A DNA stretch of 64,000 nucleotides, taken from assembly GCA_021463165.1 (NCBI GenBank), contig JAJTWY010000005.1, positions 1 to 64,000 on the forward strand. The letters run 5' to 3'. Source of the DNA: Pyrinomonadaceae bacterium. Lineage in GTDB: Bacteria; Acidobacteriota; Blastocatellia; Pyrinomonadales; Pyrinomonadaceae. This document shows positions 1-9,765 of the stretch, in pieces; position 1 is the stretch's first letter; every line of letters starts with the position of its first letter. The notes beneath the pieces were generated by a model, which did not search any database, was not told the origin of the DNA, and saw only the letters and a program-made list of their open reading frames with translations. Both the position numbers and the translations under genes were made by a program.

Positions 1-446
1 CGCAACGCAATAGGCGTATCGATGATCTGTCGTCCGGTGATGGTCGTGCCAACAGCCGCCGTCTGGGTCTGAAGGACCTCACCCCCGCTCGAGATCTCAA
101 CGACTTCTCCGACGCCTCCGATCTCAAGCCTGCCATCGACCGTAACGGGTGTACCGACATCGACCTTCACATTCGTGACGGTCACTGTCTTAAACCCGGT
201 CGCCGCAATTGTAACGGTGTAGGTTCCATTCTGCACCGACGGGATACGGTAGATCCCGCTCGCATTGGTAACGGCGTTGAACTCCTGCCCCGCCTCACCC
301 TTGATCTTGATCGCCGCTCCGGGCACCACCGCTCCATTAGGGTCGGTAACGGTTCCGGAAATGGCCCCTGTTGTTTGGCCAAGAACTGATTGCTGCCCGA
401 GCCCCAAGGCCATGACGATCAGCAGCAAGATTAAAAACTTCCTCAT
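1..446 (-). CDS. Exported carboxypeptidase-regulatory-like protein, N-terminal part (partial)
   Basis: The gene enters from the left edge, so only about 148 N-terminal residues are visible. They begin MRKFLILLLIVMALG, a signal peptide, followed by a carboxypeptidase D regulatory-like (CNA-B-like) beta-sandwich with the typical phrases AISGTVTDPNGAVVPGA and ASGIYRIPSVQNGTYTV. Next comes a stretch (VGEVVEISSGGEVLQTQTAAVGT) that in the acidobacterial Oar/TonB-dependent-receptor family leads into a plug domain. A strong ribosome binding site (GGAGGAGGG) sits about 8 bases before the ATG at 446. By family this is probably a large outer-membrane TonB-like protein, but the barrel is outside the window. 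Confidence 0.8.
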   Translation of the reverse strand, partial: MRKFLILLLIVMALGLGQQSVLGQTTGAISGTVTDPNGAVVPGAAIKIKGEAGQEFNAVTNASGIYRIPSVQNGTYTVTIAATGFKTVTVTNVKVDVGTPVTVDGRLEIGGVGEVVEISSGGEVLQTQTAAVGTTITGRQIIDTPIAL

Positions 447-886
447 CCTAAATCCCTCCTCCATATCCGGATGAAATCCGATTGAAAAACATCGATACAC
501 GAGACTCCTCCTCGGCTTTCGTCCCGCAAATTCTGCCTAAAACACGTCTTGAGTGATATGGCATGGCCCGCCGAAAGTTTACCAACTTACTATCCTTTGA
601 GGAGGAAAACGGGCCATGCAATACCCGGATCACGGCATTGACCCGGATCTGTTCGGCATCGGCCATGCCGTGCCACATTCATTGTTGAAAAAACAAAGTT
701 GAGTGATGATCTTGGGGGCTTTCTACCGTGGCCCCCGTGACCTTCAGACGAACATCTATCTAACTTGGAATAGGTTCGATGGTCGAGGATAAACCCAAAT
801 CAGACCGGCTTCAATAGGGGTTTGTCCTAGATTACTGACAGATTGTTGGAGATGAGATGTAAGAAGTATCTGACACCAGGGAAAGA
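447..886. other. Intergenic region, 440 bp
   Basis: No convincing gene is seen. The region holds the leader of the exported protein to the left (read on the minus strand) and the 3' flank of the response regulator gene. A GGGGGC/GCCCCC hairpin with an 11-base loop lies at 714-736, and a smaller CGGCAT/ATGCCG hairpin at 654-670. Neither is followed by a clear T-run on the minus strand. A 76-codon minus-strand reading frame at 448-678 has no recognisable family. Confidence 0.5.
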
Positions 887-1516
887 TTAAGTGATCCCAT
901 GTTCGAGACAATATCGGGTAATGTCGGAGATCGACAGCAGGCCAGTCTTCTCAACTATGCGAGCTTTGTAGGTGCTCACTGTTTTAACGCTAAGGCTAAG
1001 TTCATCGGCAATTTCCGAGACGCTCTGGCCGGAAGCAAGATGACGAAATACCTCGAACTCCCGGTCAGAAAGCCGGCGATGGAGAATATGAGAGGCTCCG
1101 TGTTCTACATAGTCGGCAAGAAGCTCTGCCACCTCCGGCGAGATGTACCGCTCGCCGCGGTAGGCTCGTCGGATCGCACCGACAAGCTCCTCGGGGGCAC
1201 TTTCCTTTGACAGATAGCCGGCCGCGCCTGCAACGACGACGCGGACGGCATACTGGTCCTTTGGATGCATACTAAGGACGATCACAGCCACTCTACTGTG
1301 GTGCTGCCTAAGTTCTTTCAGCGTTTCGAGGCCGTTGCGACCGGGCATCGTAATGTCCAGAACAACGACATCGACTTTCGTTTCTCGCATCGTCTCCAGC
1401 ACTTCGCTTCCGTTCTGTGCTTCGGCAACGACACTGATGTCCGGTTCCGCCTCGAGGACCTGTCGAAGGCCATGCCGAATGAACGTATGGTCATCAGCGA
1501 TCAGTACGCGTATCAT
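887..1516 (-). CDS. NarL/FixJ-family response regulator
   Basis: A 209-residue two-component response regulator. The receiver domain (about 1-120) has the acidic pair D8-D9, the phospho-acceptor D54 in VVLDITMPG, and K104 in YLSKES. A LuxR-type helix-turn-helix follows (about 145-209: LSDREFEVF, then VSEIADELSLSVKTVSTYKARI). It should bind DNA as a dimer after phosphorylation. Its start codon overlaps the stop of the upstream kinase by 4 bases (ATGA), so the two are translationally coupled and are almost certainly cognate. Target genes cannot be read from the sequence. Confidence 0.95.
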   Translation of the reverse strand: MIRVLIADDHTFIRHGLRQVLEAEPDISVVAEAQNGSEVLETMRETKVDVVVLDITMPGRNGLETLKELRQHHSRVAVIVLSMHPKDQYAVRVVVAGAAGYLSKESAPEELVGAIRRAYRGERYISPEVAELLADYVEHGASHILHRRLSDREFEVFRHLASGQSVSEIADELSLSVKTVSTYKARIVEKTGLLSISDITRYCLEHGIT

Positions 1517-2619
1517 GAGCGCTCCTCCGGAACTACGGCGGCGAGGTTTGGAACGGGGACACGAAGTTTCACTAGAGTTCCTCCGCCTTTTGGGGTTGAG
1601 AATGTTATTTCGCCGCCAAGCAGACGTGTTCGTTCTTTCATTCCGAGAAGTCCTAGCGAGCGATGCTGCTTGCTGGCTTTCGGGGCGATGCCACGTCCAT
1701 TGTCTTCGATGGTCAACTCAATTTCGTCGTTGTGTCGCGCGAAATTGACTCGAACCTGGGTTGCATCTGCGTGACGTAAGATATTGGTCAAAGCTTCCTG
1801 CAATATTCTAAAAACTCCGGTCGATGCATCCGGATCAATATCGATCTCGTCAACATTGGATCTGAACATGCAGTCGATCCCCGATCGCTCAGCGAAATCG
1901 TTTGTCTGCCACTCGATAGCAGCAACCAGGCCAAAATCGTCCAGTACCGAGGGCCTAAGCTCGGTTGCGATCCTACGGACGGTACCGATCGTTACGTCGA
2001 TCTCCTTGGCAAACTCTTCCAATTGACCGTCAAGAGCAGGATCAGGTTGGTCGATGTCCTTCGCACCGGCCCTTCCCTTTAACAGATGGATCCGAAGTTT
2101 GAGGCCGGTGAGAGCCTGTCCAAGCTCGTCGTGGATCTCACGCGCGATGCGTTTTTGCTCGGTCTCGCGAATCAAACGCTGCTGTTCCGCCAGTTCGCGA
2201 AGTTCCTCTCGCGAGACAATGATCTCTTCGCTGGCAAGGCGCAGCTTATTGATCAACCAACTCAGCAGTGCTCCTTCAACGGAGAATAGGAAAAAACGAA
2301 GCAGATGGTCGCGAAGTTCAAGGACGCCGGTTATCGGCTGTGCGAAAAAATAGTCGAGCGTCGCCGCTGCAACGACAGACGCAAACACGCCAAGACGCAA
2401 CCCGCCAAGCCATGTGCTTAGCATGATCGCAGCCAGAAATAGAGGGGCACTCAGCGGGCGATTGACGATAAGGGCCATACCGATCCGCATCAGCGTGGCC
2501 GCTAACAAAAATGCCGAAGCAACGCCGTACCTGAGCAACGGAGAGGCGTCAACAAGCGTTGAGCGTCCGAATTGTATTTGTCTCCCTACGCGTAGTGCGG
2601 TTGCAATCACATTCTTCAA
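1513..2619 (-). CDS. NarX/DesK-type sensor histidine kinase
   Basis: A 368-residue membrane kinase. Residues about 28-125 form four hydrophobic segments resembling the KdpD-type DUF4118 membrane module (phrases such as LGGLRLGVFASVVAAATLDY). A short coiled coil leads into a HisKA_3 dimerisation domain with the phospho-accepting H163 in REIHDELGQAL. A C-terminal HATPase_c domain contains ILRHADATQ and DNGRGI. No large periplasmic sensor domain is present, so the signal is probably read in or near the membrane. It is coupled to the response regulator downstream by a 4-base overlap. Confidence 0.93.
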   Translation of the reverse strand: MKNVIATALRVGRQIQFGRSTLVDASPLLRYGVASAFLLAATLMRIGMALIVNRPLSAPLFLAAIMLSTWLGGLRLGVFASVVAAATLDYFFAQPITGVLELRDHLLRFFLFSVEGALLSWLINKLRLASEEIIVSREELRELAEQQRLIRETEQKRIAREIHDELGQALTGLKLRIHLLKGRAGAKDIDQPDPALDGQLEEFAKEIDVTIGTVRRIATELRPSVLDDFGLVAAIEWQTNDFAERSGIDCMFRSNVDEIDIDPDASTGVFRILQEALTNILRHADATQVRVNFARHNDEIELTIEDNGRGIAPKASKQHRSLGLLGMKERTRLLGGEITFSTPKGGGTLVKLRVPVPNLAAVVPEERS

Positions 2620-2633
2620 TGCCGCGTCACATC

Positions 2634-3341
2634 CTAATATTCTAGCTTGCCGTCGTATGGCATCTTAGCTACATCGAACTTTGCATTCAGCTTGAGGTTG
2701 CCGGAGAGATTTAGAACGAACTTGACCGAACCGCTCTCCGGCGTCAGGAACGGTTTGCCTTCGACGGTGCGCGGGAAAATGAATTTTCCTCCCATGTCGT
2801 CGTTGACGGGGGCTTTGTACTCCATTAACGGCAAGCGTTAACCATCCTTTCGTTCAAGGTACACCTTTTCGGCTAGTTCCGCGGTCTTTAGCCTCATCAA
2901 TGCCATCAGGGTCGCGTTCACCGTCTGCGGATTCTGCCCTTCAACATTTACGCCAACAACGATCAGGTCGCCAAAGCCATTGTCGATGACGGTCTGAAGT
3001 TGTCCGGTAAGCTCAGCCGGTGGATTGGCGGTGGATTTTAGAAGGCGCGCCGCAAAAGCCTCACGAACCGGCTTTGCGGTAATGAATCGTATCCGCATAT
3101 GGACCTCGGGTGGTAGTTCAGCCGGACCTGTGGTGCCCATCCGCTGATTCCCGCTGCTTCCGTTCCGACTCGTCATATCGGGTGGGGCTTCGCCCTTTTT
3201 GAAGGTTTGTCCCCAGGGTGAATTGTTTAGCAGCTTATCAGCGTCCTTCTTTGACCAATCTTTCCACCCCTTATCGTTCTGTGCAGAAATCTGGCCGCCA
3301 AACACCAGACATATGAACGCGGCAAGAATCGTCAATTTCAT
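2634..3341 (-). pseudogene. Secreted hypothetical protein interrupted by an in-frame TAA
   Basis: The minus-strand frame from ATG 3341 encodes a signal peptide (MKLTILAAFICLVFGGQISAQ), then a W/K-rich start (KGWKDWSKKDADKLLNNSPW) and a domain up to KVYLERKDG. It then meets TAA at 2838-2840. The same frame continues without another stop (RLPLMEYKAPVND to KMPYDGKLEY) until 2634. The full product would be about 235 residues. I recall exported acidobacterial hypothetical proteins with a similar SKKDA start and MxYxGKLEY end, so the two halves most likely belong to one gene. A real nonsense mutation and a base-call error look the same here. TAA excludes selenocysteine. Confidence 0.7.
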
Positions 3342-3488
3342 TTAATACCTCGAAATTTGAATGTCTTTAAGAACGATAGTAATACAAAGGAGCCACCGGA
3401 TAAAACGAACCGAGTGAGAGGACAACGCGGCGAGTTAGATCGTTTTGCTGTTTCATTTGTCTGACACGGAAATGCTGAAACGGCACCG

Positions 3489-4211
3489 TCAGCCGGCGAG
3501 GGCATTTCTTTGTATCTCAAAAAGCCGGCTGATCCCCGATTCCGCGAGTGCGATCATTTCGTTCATTTGATCGCGCGAGAACGGCTCGCGTTCTGCGGTT
3601 CCCTGTAGTTCTATGAACTTGCCCTGTCCGGTGCAGACGACGTTCATATCGACTTCGGCGGTTGAATCCTCGGTGTACGCAAGATCAAGAATGGGAACGC
3701 CGTCGATGATGCCGACGCTGACGGCGGCGACCTCGCTGAGGATCGGGTTCGTGCCGATAACACCTGTTCTTACGAGCTTTCGACACGCCAGCGCCAGAGC
3801 GACATAGGCTCCAGTGATCGATGCGCAACGCGTTCCGCCATCCGCTTGAATAACGTCGCAGTCAAGGTATATCTGCCGTTCACCGAGCAGCTTTTGGTCA
3901 ACAACGGCCCTAAGGCTGCGGCCAATGAGCCGTTGTATTTCCTGAGTTCTGCCTGATGGGCCGGTTTTGGTCTCACGCTGAGTGCGCGTGTTGGTCGCCC
4001 GCGGGAGCATAGCGTATTCCGCAGTGACCCAGCCGAGGCCTTTGTTCCGCATGAACACCGGCACACGATCCTCGACCGACGCGGTGCAGATCACCTTCGT
4101 TCCGCCAACCTCGATCAACGCAGAGCCTTCGGCGTACGGCGAGATGTTCGGCGTGATCTTTGTATTTCGGAGTTGGTCGTGGGTTCGGTTGTCTTGTCGT
4201 TGGTAGCTCAT
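3489..4211 (-). CDS. rph: Ribonuclease PH
   Basis: 240 residues, the normal length for RNase PH. This is a phosphorolytic 3'-5' exoribonuclease that trims tRNA 3' ends using inorganic phosphate. Family signatures are all present: [18 protein letters not shown] (phosphate-binding arginine region), [18 protein letters not shown], and the acidic pair in [17 protein letters not shown] that binds metal. It lies 31 bases downstream of murI on the same strand, so it is probably cotranscribed with it. The ATG at 4211 begins MSYQRQDNR, the usual N-terminus of the family. Confidence 0.97.
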   Translation of the reverse strand: MSYQRQDNRTHDQLRNTKITPNISPYAEGSALIEVGGTKVICTASVEDRVPVFMRNKGLGWVTAEYAMLPRATNTRTQRETKTGPSGRTQEIQRLIGRSLRAVVDQKLLGERQIYLDCDVIQADGGTRCASITGAYVALALACRKLVRTGVIGTNPILSEVAAVSVGIIDGVPILDLAYTEDSTAEVDMNVVCTGQGKFIELQGTAEREPFSRDQMNEMIALAESGISRLFEIQRNALAG

Positions 4212-4242
4212 AACAGAATAGGATGCATCGGCCGTGGAGGCC

Positions 4243-5118
4243 CTATACCTCCTGTTTCAATTCATCTCCGCCATAGACCTCGATCGCTTCGAGCTTGGAT
4301 GGCTTGGTGCCGAGAAAACGCTCGGCGACGTTGGCAAATCGTTCGGCGGCGTCGGTCACATAAAAGTGGTCGAGGTCATCGCACAGCCCTCGTTTAACTC
4401 GAACTGCATTAGGGTTGGCGAGGCCCTTCTCTTTCAATAGTTCCTCGACCTCCTCAGCGGTGGCCTCGCCCGAATCTATAAGACTAACACCCTCGCCGAC
4501 CGTTTGCTGTATCACCTGCCGTAGGATCGGGTAGTGGGTGCATCCGAGCACGAGTGCATCGGGCCGGAAGTCTCTCATCGGCTTCAAATACCGCTCGGCG
4601 ATCGAAAACGTTTCAGGCTCTGTCGTCCACCCTTCTTCGGCAAGCGGCACGAACAGCGGGCAGCCTGTCTGCATAACCTCGGCCTCGGGTGAAGCCCTGC
4701 GAATAGCTTCGACATATGCGTTGCTCGTTACCGTTGCCTCGGTGGCGATAACGCCGATCTTGATAGCTCTCGGTGGCCGGTTGGGTGTTGACTGACAACT
4801 TACAACTGCTTTGCGTCCGCCCGGTCCGATCACGCCCACGACATCGATGCCGATCCGTTCTCTGATCCTTGGAAGCGCCAAGGCCGAAGCCGTGTTGCAG
4901 GCGACGACCAGCATCTTGATACCGCGGGAGGCGAGAAATTCGGAATTCTCCAAAGCATACCGCTCGACCGTTGCCAGCGACTTCGTGCCGTAAGGCACCC
5001 GTGCTGTGTCGCCTAAATAGATGAAATGCTCGTTCGGGAGACGGTCATGCAATGCGCGATAGACCGTCAACCCGCCAACGCCACTGTCAAAAATACCGAT
5101 CGGAAGATTGTTGCGCAC
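4243..5118 (-). CDS. murI: Glutamate racemase
   Basis: 291 residues. Converts L- to D-glutamate for peptidoglycan by a cofactor-independent two-base mechanism. The two catalytic cysteines are C74 ([10 protein letters not shown]) and C193 (LGCTHYP). The N-terminal motif [13 protein letters not shown] and [10 protein letters not shown] are typical. A short proline-rich insertion (residues about 107-117) is not part of the usual core and may be a surface loop. It is divergent from the GNAT gene, with only 31 bases between the start codons, and is upstream of rph on the minus strand. Confidence 0.97.
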   Translation of the reverse strand: MRNNLPIGIFDSGVGGLTVYRALHDRLPNEHFIYLGDTARVPYGTKSLATVERYALENSEFLASRGIKMLVVACNTASALALPRIRERIGIDVVGVIGPGGRKAVVSCQSTPNRPPRAIKIGVIATEATVTSNAYVEAIRRASPEAEVMQTGCPLFVPLAEEGWTTEPETFSIAERYLKPMRDFRPDALVLGCTHYPILRQVIQQTVGEGVSLIDSGEATAEEVEELLKEKGLANPNAVRVKRGLCDDLDHFYVTDAAERFANVAERFLGTKPSKLEAIEVYGGDELKQEV

Positions 5119-5149
5119 TCGATGACGAAGATATCATACGGAGCATAGG

Positions 5150-5662
5150 ATGAACATTGCAAAGACCGAGCGCCTGACCCTGCGGGAACTGAAATCGAAC
5201 GACGCCGAGTTCATTTTTAGGCTCCTAAACACGCCCAAGTTCCTCAAATACATCGGTGACCGAGGAGTGCGGTCGGTCGAACAAGCGGCGGATTTTATCG
5301 AGTCGCGGTATAGGCAGAGCTACACCGAAAACGGCTATGGGCTTTACTGCGTTGAGCTTGCCGACGGTGTGAAAGCCGGCCTGTGCGGATTTGTCCGGCG
5401 GGAAACTTTGCCGGCTCCCGACATCGGCTTTGCGTTCCTGCCCGAGTTCGAAGGAATTGGGCTCGGCTCCGAATCGGCCCATGCCGTGATGCGGTATGGC
5501 CGCGAGAAGCTTGGTTTCGACCGTGTTCTGGCGATCACGACACTCGACAACGACGCCTCCACTTCGTTGCTGCAGAAGCTCGGATTTACGAAGTCAGGTA
5601 CCACCGAATCACCTGAGGGCGAGACACTGAACCTCTTCGAGTTCCACTATTCAGGCGAATAG
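5150..5662 (+). CDS. GNAT-family N-acetyltransferase (RimJ/RimL type)
   Basis: 170 residues. The opening TERLTLRELKSNDAEFIF and the C-terminal acetyl-CoA region (GIGLGSESAHAVMRYG, then DNDASTSLLQKLGF) match the Acetyltransf_3 branch of GNAT enzymes. These acetylate ribosomal protein N-termini or small-molecule amines. The substrate cannot be told from sequence. It is divergent from murI and converges tail to tail with the tricorn-like protease, leaving a gap of only 6 bases. Confidence 0.88.
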   Translation: MNIAKTERLTLRELKSNDAEFIFRLLNTPKFLKYIGDRGVRSVEQAADFIESRYRQSYTENGYGLYCVELADGVKAGLCGFVRRETLPAPDIGFAFLPEFEGIGLGSESAHAVMRYGREKLGFDRVLAITTLDNDASTSLLQKLGFTKSGTTESPEGETLNLFEFHYSGE

Positions 5663-5668
5663 CGGCTC

Positions 5669-8600
5669 TCAGTTTCCGAGCAGCGTCCTGACCGCCATAT
5701 CGAGCTGTGAATCCTTGCCCGTCAGCGATTCTCCGATCGGACGTGTGACGGCGACATCCGGCGTCCTTGGGTTCAGCTCCATATTCTTCCCGTCAGAACC
5801 AAGGATCAGCTGTCGCGGCAAACGCAGCGAGGTTCCGTCGAAAAGACTTGTGTTCCAGGTGAAGATGATCCAGCCGGATGTCGGCTCGCCAACGACCTTC
5901 CCGAGTTTCAGGGACTTGTAGCCCTCCGTCAGATCCTCGGCGTCAGACAGCGAGTGCTGGTTCGTGACCAGAACCGTAGGCCTCTCGAGGGCTCGCTGGC
6001 CAAGTTGGCTGCGGCCTGGAACATTCCAAAGGCCGCGTTCGCGCATCGTCAGGTAGCCGCGTCGGGCGAGTACGTCCACAACGTAGGGGTTGATGAAGCC
6101 GCCGTTGTTGTTGCGAATGTCAACGACCACGCCTTCCTTGGCCTGATTTTCCGTATCGAGGTCGATATAGAGTTGATTCAGCGATCCCTGGCCCATATCC
6201 GGCAGGTGGACATAACCGAGTTTGCCGCCGCTAACGCGGGCGACATATTCGCGATTGCTCTCGACCCATTGCCGATAAAGCAAATTTTTCTCCGCTCCCG
6301 TTGAGATAGGTTTAAGAACGAGTTCACGCTTATTCGCACCGTCCGGCGAGGCCGAGACCTCGATCACGACACGCCGCCCGACTTTGCCTTCAAGAAGTTC
6401 ATCGAGATTCACACCGGCCGCGATCCTCGTTCCATCGACACTGATCAGATAGTCGCCGACGCTGATCGTTTTGACGACCGCGGCGGGGCTTAGAGTAATG
6501 ACCTCGGTTACTTTGAGACGGCCATTGGTCTCGTATTCGTTCCGGTCGAATCGCAGGCCAAGTTTCCCTACAGTCGTCGCGGTAAAACCCGAAGGGCCTC
6601 CGACGCCAAGGTGCGATGCCTTGAGTTCACCGACCATCATATTCATCAACCTACGGACTTCATCCATTGTTCGGGCCGAAGCGACCAGCGGTTCATAGGT
6701 CGTTCGAACCGCGTTCCAGTCGGCACCGTGATACTTGTCGTCGTAGAAGTGATCGCGCATATAACGCCAGCCTTGCTTGAAAACCTCCATTTTTTCGCTG
6801 GCGAAATTAACTGTAATGTCGATGCCGACGTTTACCGGCCTGACCTCGCGGCGATCCATGCTGACTATATTTATCCTGCCGTTCTCAACAAAATAGACCT
6901 CCTTTCCGTCAGGTGAGAATTGAGCCTGCGACTTGAACCCGGGGGTTGAAGTGAGCTGGCGGGCGGACGTGTCGGTCGCGAGATCGTCGAGCGAGATCGT
7001 GTAGAAGTTGAACTGGCCCTCGGCCGACCCGAGAACCAGAAGAGTTTTGCCATCCGGGCTGATCACACTGCCGCTATTGTTCACGCCGGTCGAGATGAAA
7101 CTCAATCTTTTGCGAATATCCTCAAAAACGATCTCGGTGGTTTTCGATTCGTCCTTTTTTTCCGGCGATGCGGCAGCTGCGGCCGTTGGCTGTGGCTGTG
7201 GTGCTGTCGCTGGGGCCGAAGGGCGATCCCGCGGGTTCTCCTGCTTAAAAAGATCTCGAAAACTATCTTCGCGGAACTTTGGTGTGCGCAATTTCAGGTC
7301 TATCCGTGCGATCACGCCGTCCTCGGTCCGTTGGCTGGACGAGTACAGAATATAACTTCCGTCCGGAGCCCAAACGAGTGATCCTGCGTTCGAATTCGAG
7401 AGGAAGCTGATCTGTCGGGCCGTCCCACCCGCAGAGGGTATAACGTGGACATTGGTGTAAGAACGAGACTGGGGCGAGACCGTGAGGAATGCGATCCATT
7501 TTCCATCGGGCGACCACTTGAAGGAATCGCCTCCGAGGGGTGCCGGATCGGCGTAGATCTTGCAGAGTTCGCGCTCGGTCTTTTTCTCGACATCGAAGAT
7601 CATCAGCGAGCGCGAGTTCCGAACGAACGCGAGGGATTTACCGTCTGGAGCAAACGCTGCCCCGACATCCATATTCTGCCCTTGGGTTAGCCTCGTTTCG
7701 GCTCCGGCCGCGAAATCGTACTGAAAGATCGACATTGCCCCATCACGCTCCGACGAATAGACCAGCTTTCTGCTGTCAGGCGACCACGCAACAAAGGACT
7801 CGGCGGCCGGTGTGTTTGTTATTCGGACCGCATCGCCAGCCTCCTTGGACGACGCAGCAAAGACCTCGCCACGGGCGACGATCGCCACCTTTTTCGCGTC
7901 CGGTGAGAGGGCCATTTCACGGATCTGGCTCGACAAGTTCACACGTTCTGCAGACGGACTTGTCGCGGCCCCTCGAAGTGTGATCGGAAGCTCGGCTGGC
8001 CGGCCGTCGGCTTTCATCTTCCAAATGCGAAAGTTCCTTTCAAATACGATCTCCTGACCGTCATACGAAAGATTCGGCCAAAGAACGCGGCCGTCGGTGA
8101 AGTTTGTGACCTGCCGCGGTTGGCCGCCTCGCTGCATCATCCAGATATTCTGCGGCCCGGTCCTGTCGGAGACGAAATAGATCCTTGAGCCATCCGCGGT
8201 GGCCATCGGCCAATTCTGCTTTGCCCCGCGTTGGGTCAGTTGAGCGTAAGCATCTCCGGTTTTTTGCCATAGCTCGCTTTCGTCGAGATGGCTCCGCCCC
8301 CGTCGCCACCACTGGCTCAGCGATGTACCGCGTGCTGCAAAGATGGTCGAGCCATCTGAAAGTGCCGTCGATTGGAATTCCGTCGCATACCGATCTGAGC
8401 TGACCTGCATCGGCGTTCCGCCGGAAGAGGCTACACGAAAAATGTCATTCATGCCCGCGATATCGCGGCTGCTCGAGGAGAAATAGATCCACTTCCCATC
8501 TCGCGACCAGCCGTCGAGGCTCTCGCCGGAGTCGTCGAAGGTCAGCCGCCGCAGCGATCCCGTCTCGAGTTCCAGGATATAGATATCGCCGTTTCCCGTG

Positions 8601-8854
8601 CGGTTCGAGGTAAAGGCCAGATGTCGCCCGTCTGGCGAGAATATCGGCCTCGATTCCGCCGCTGCGTGCGAGACGAGAAGGCGGGCCACGCCCCCATCGG
8701 CCGCGACCGACCAGATATCGCTGCCTGAGACAAAGGCGATCTCTTTGCGGTCAGGCGAGATCGAGGGTTCGGTCATATAGACCGCCCCACCCTGGGCCGA
8801 TAATGTTGAAGCAAGGACGAGCAGAAAGGCGCAGACGGATATCAGCTTTTTCAT
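5669..8854 (-). CDS. Exported tricorn-like protease (S41 family)
   Basis: 1061 residues with a signal peptide (MKKLISVCAFLLVLASTLSAQ), so it probably acts in the periplasm, unlike archaeal cytosolic tricorn. Residues about 25-540 are WD40-like PD40 beta-propeller repeats (repeated SPDGK/SPDxxxIAF phrases). A proline/alanine linker follows around 545-570, then a second propeller section, a C1 helical domain (MRDHFYDDKYHGADW, candidate catalytic histidine) and a PDZ domain (VGDYLISVDG). The C-terminal peptidase domain carries VDIRNNNGG and the nucleophile S970 in SLSDAED. It probably digests peptides released by other proteases. No operon partner is visible. Confidence 0.93.
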   Translation of the reverse strand: MKKLISVCAFLLVLASTLSAQGGAVYMTEPSISPDRKEIAFVSGSDIWSVAADGGVARLLVSHAAAESRPIFSPDGRHLAFTSNRTGNGDIYILELETGSLRRLTFDDSGESLDGWSRDGKWIYFSSSSRDIAGMNDIFRVASSGGTPMQVSSDRYATEFQSTALSDGSTIFAARGTSLSQWWRRGRSHLDESELWQKTGDAYAQLTQRGAKQNWPMATADGSRIYFVSDRTGPQNIWMMQRGGQPRQVTNFTDGRVLWPNLSYDGQEIVFERNFRIWKMKADGRPAELPITLRGAATSPSAERVNLSSQIREMALSPDAKKVAIVARGEVFAASSKEAGDAVRITNTPAAESFVAWSPDSRKLVYSSERDGAMSIFQYDFAAGAETRLTQGQNMDVGAAFAPDGKSLAFVRNSRSLMIFDVEKKTERELCKIYADPAPLGGDSFKWSPDGKWIAFLTVSPQSRSYTNVHVIPSAGGTARQISFLSNSNAGSLVWAPDGSYILYSSSQRTEDGVIARIDLKLRTPKFREDSFRDLFKQENPRDRPSAPATAPQPQPTAAAAASPEKKDESKTTEIVFEDIRKRLSFISTGVNNSGSVISPDGKTLLVLGSAEGQFNFYTISLDDLATDTSARQLTSTPGFKSQAQFSPDGKEVYFVENGRINIVSMDRREVRPVNVGIDITVNFASEKMEVFKQGWRYMRDHFYDDKYHGADWNAVRTTYEPLVASARTMDEVRRLMNMMVGELKASHLGVGGPSGFTATTVGKLGLRFDRNEYETNGRLKVTEVITLSPAAVVKTISVGDYLISVDGTRIAAGVNLDELLEGKVGRRVVIEVSASPDGANKRELVLKPISTGAEKNLLYRQWVESNREYVARVSGGKLGYVHLPDMGQGSLNQLYIDLDTENQAKEGVVVDIRNNNGGFINPYVVDVLARRGYLTMRERGLWNVPGRSQLGQRALERPTVLVTNQHSLSDAEDLTEGYKSLKLGKVVGEPTSGWIIFTWNTSLFDGTSLRLPRQLILGSDGKNMELNPRTPDVAVTRPIGESLTGKDSQLDMAVRTLLGN

Positions 8855-8950
8855 GTTGTTTTACTCTTCAGTTTGGAACTATCTAGATGAAACCAGAACA
8901 ATTCTTCTTACGCAAACCGGCTAGGAATTGTTTTCGTTGGGGTGTGATGC

Positions 8951-9739
8951 CTATTTGAGCGAGATCATCGGCCGATGATCGGTGGGCGGTTTATCGCCTG
9001 GATAGACGACCTTTTCCAGAAAAAGGCCTGATGGCGGGGCCGTAAACTTTGCAGGCGCATCTGAATAAAATCTCAGAAGCCGCTCAAATCCGTCGTAACT
9101 CAGATCGCCCCGGCCGACCTGGGCGAGCATTCCGGTTATGCGCCGAACCATTTTCCAAAGGAAGTGTGTTGCTCCGATGCGAAAGCAGATCAGATCGCCC
9201 TCGGTAAAGACCTCGGAATGTGAGACGCTTACGACAGTCGATTGTTTTTTACCTTCCTCGAGTTCGCAGAAGGACCGAAAATCATGCTTTCCGACAAGCA
9301 TCTTCGCAGCATCGGACATAGCTTTTACGTCGAGTCGATCTTTGATCCACCAGACGTAATTTTTTCCGAACGCAGTTCGCCGGGTCGATATCTGATGGAG
9401 GTAGGTTCGCGAAATGGCGTCGCGACGGGCGTGAAAATCGTCGGAGGCATTTGAAACCTTCAAGACGTTAATGTCATGCGGCAGCAGGTCATTGAAGCCA
9501 TGCTGGATCATTCGCGGTGTGAGGTCGGTCTTGAGCCGAGGTACTTTCAGATGAGCGACCTGGCGCAACGCATGGACCCCGGCATCCGTTCTTCCCGCTC
9601 CAAAAAAGTCGGGTTTTTCCGAGAAAAGCTGCCGGGCTGCATCCATGAATTCGCCCTGGATCGTCTTTGCGTTGTGTTGGATCTGCCAACCGCGATATCG
9701 CGTTCCTTCGTATTCGATCTCGAGCTTCCAGGTTGGCAT
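8951..9739 (-). CDS. truA: tRNA pseudouridine(38-40) synthase TruA
   Basis: 262 residues. Makes pseudouridine at positions 38-40 of the tRNA anticodon arm. The catalytic aspartate is D52 in GAGRTDAGVHA, and the C-terminal FLWKMVRRITGMLAQVGRG motif is intact. It is the last gene of a minus-strand group, with the thioesterase 26 bases upstream of its start and the alpha/beta hydrolase before that. Confidence 0.97.
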   Translation of the reverse strand: MPTWKLEIEYEGTRYRGWQIQHNAKTIQGEFMDAARQLFSEKPDFFGAGRTDAGVHALRQVAHLKVPRLKTDLTPRMIQHGFNDLLPHDINVLKVSNASDDFHARRDAISRTYLHQISTRRTAFGKNYVWWIKDRLDVKAMSDAAKMLVGKHDFRSFCELEEGKKQSTVVSVSHSEVFTEGDLICFRIGATHFLWKMVRRITGMLAQVGRGDLSYDGFERLLRFYSDAPAKFTAPPSGLFLEKVVYPGDKPPTDHRPMISLK

Positions 9740-9765
9740 AGCTTCTTGGCCGCTGAACGGGAGAC

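Noticed and set aside
448..678. 76-codon minus-strand frame left of the response regulator
   Set aside because: Composition is Arg/Ser-rich without domain features, and it lies in the leader of the exported protein gene.
2838..2840. Selenocysteine or readthrough explanation for the stop in the secreted protein gene
   Set aside because: The codon is TAA, not TGA, and no recoding structure is visible downstream, so a mutation or base error is the simpler reading.
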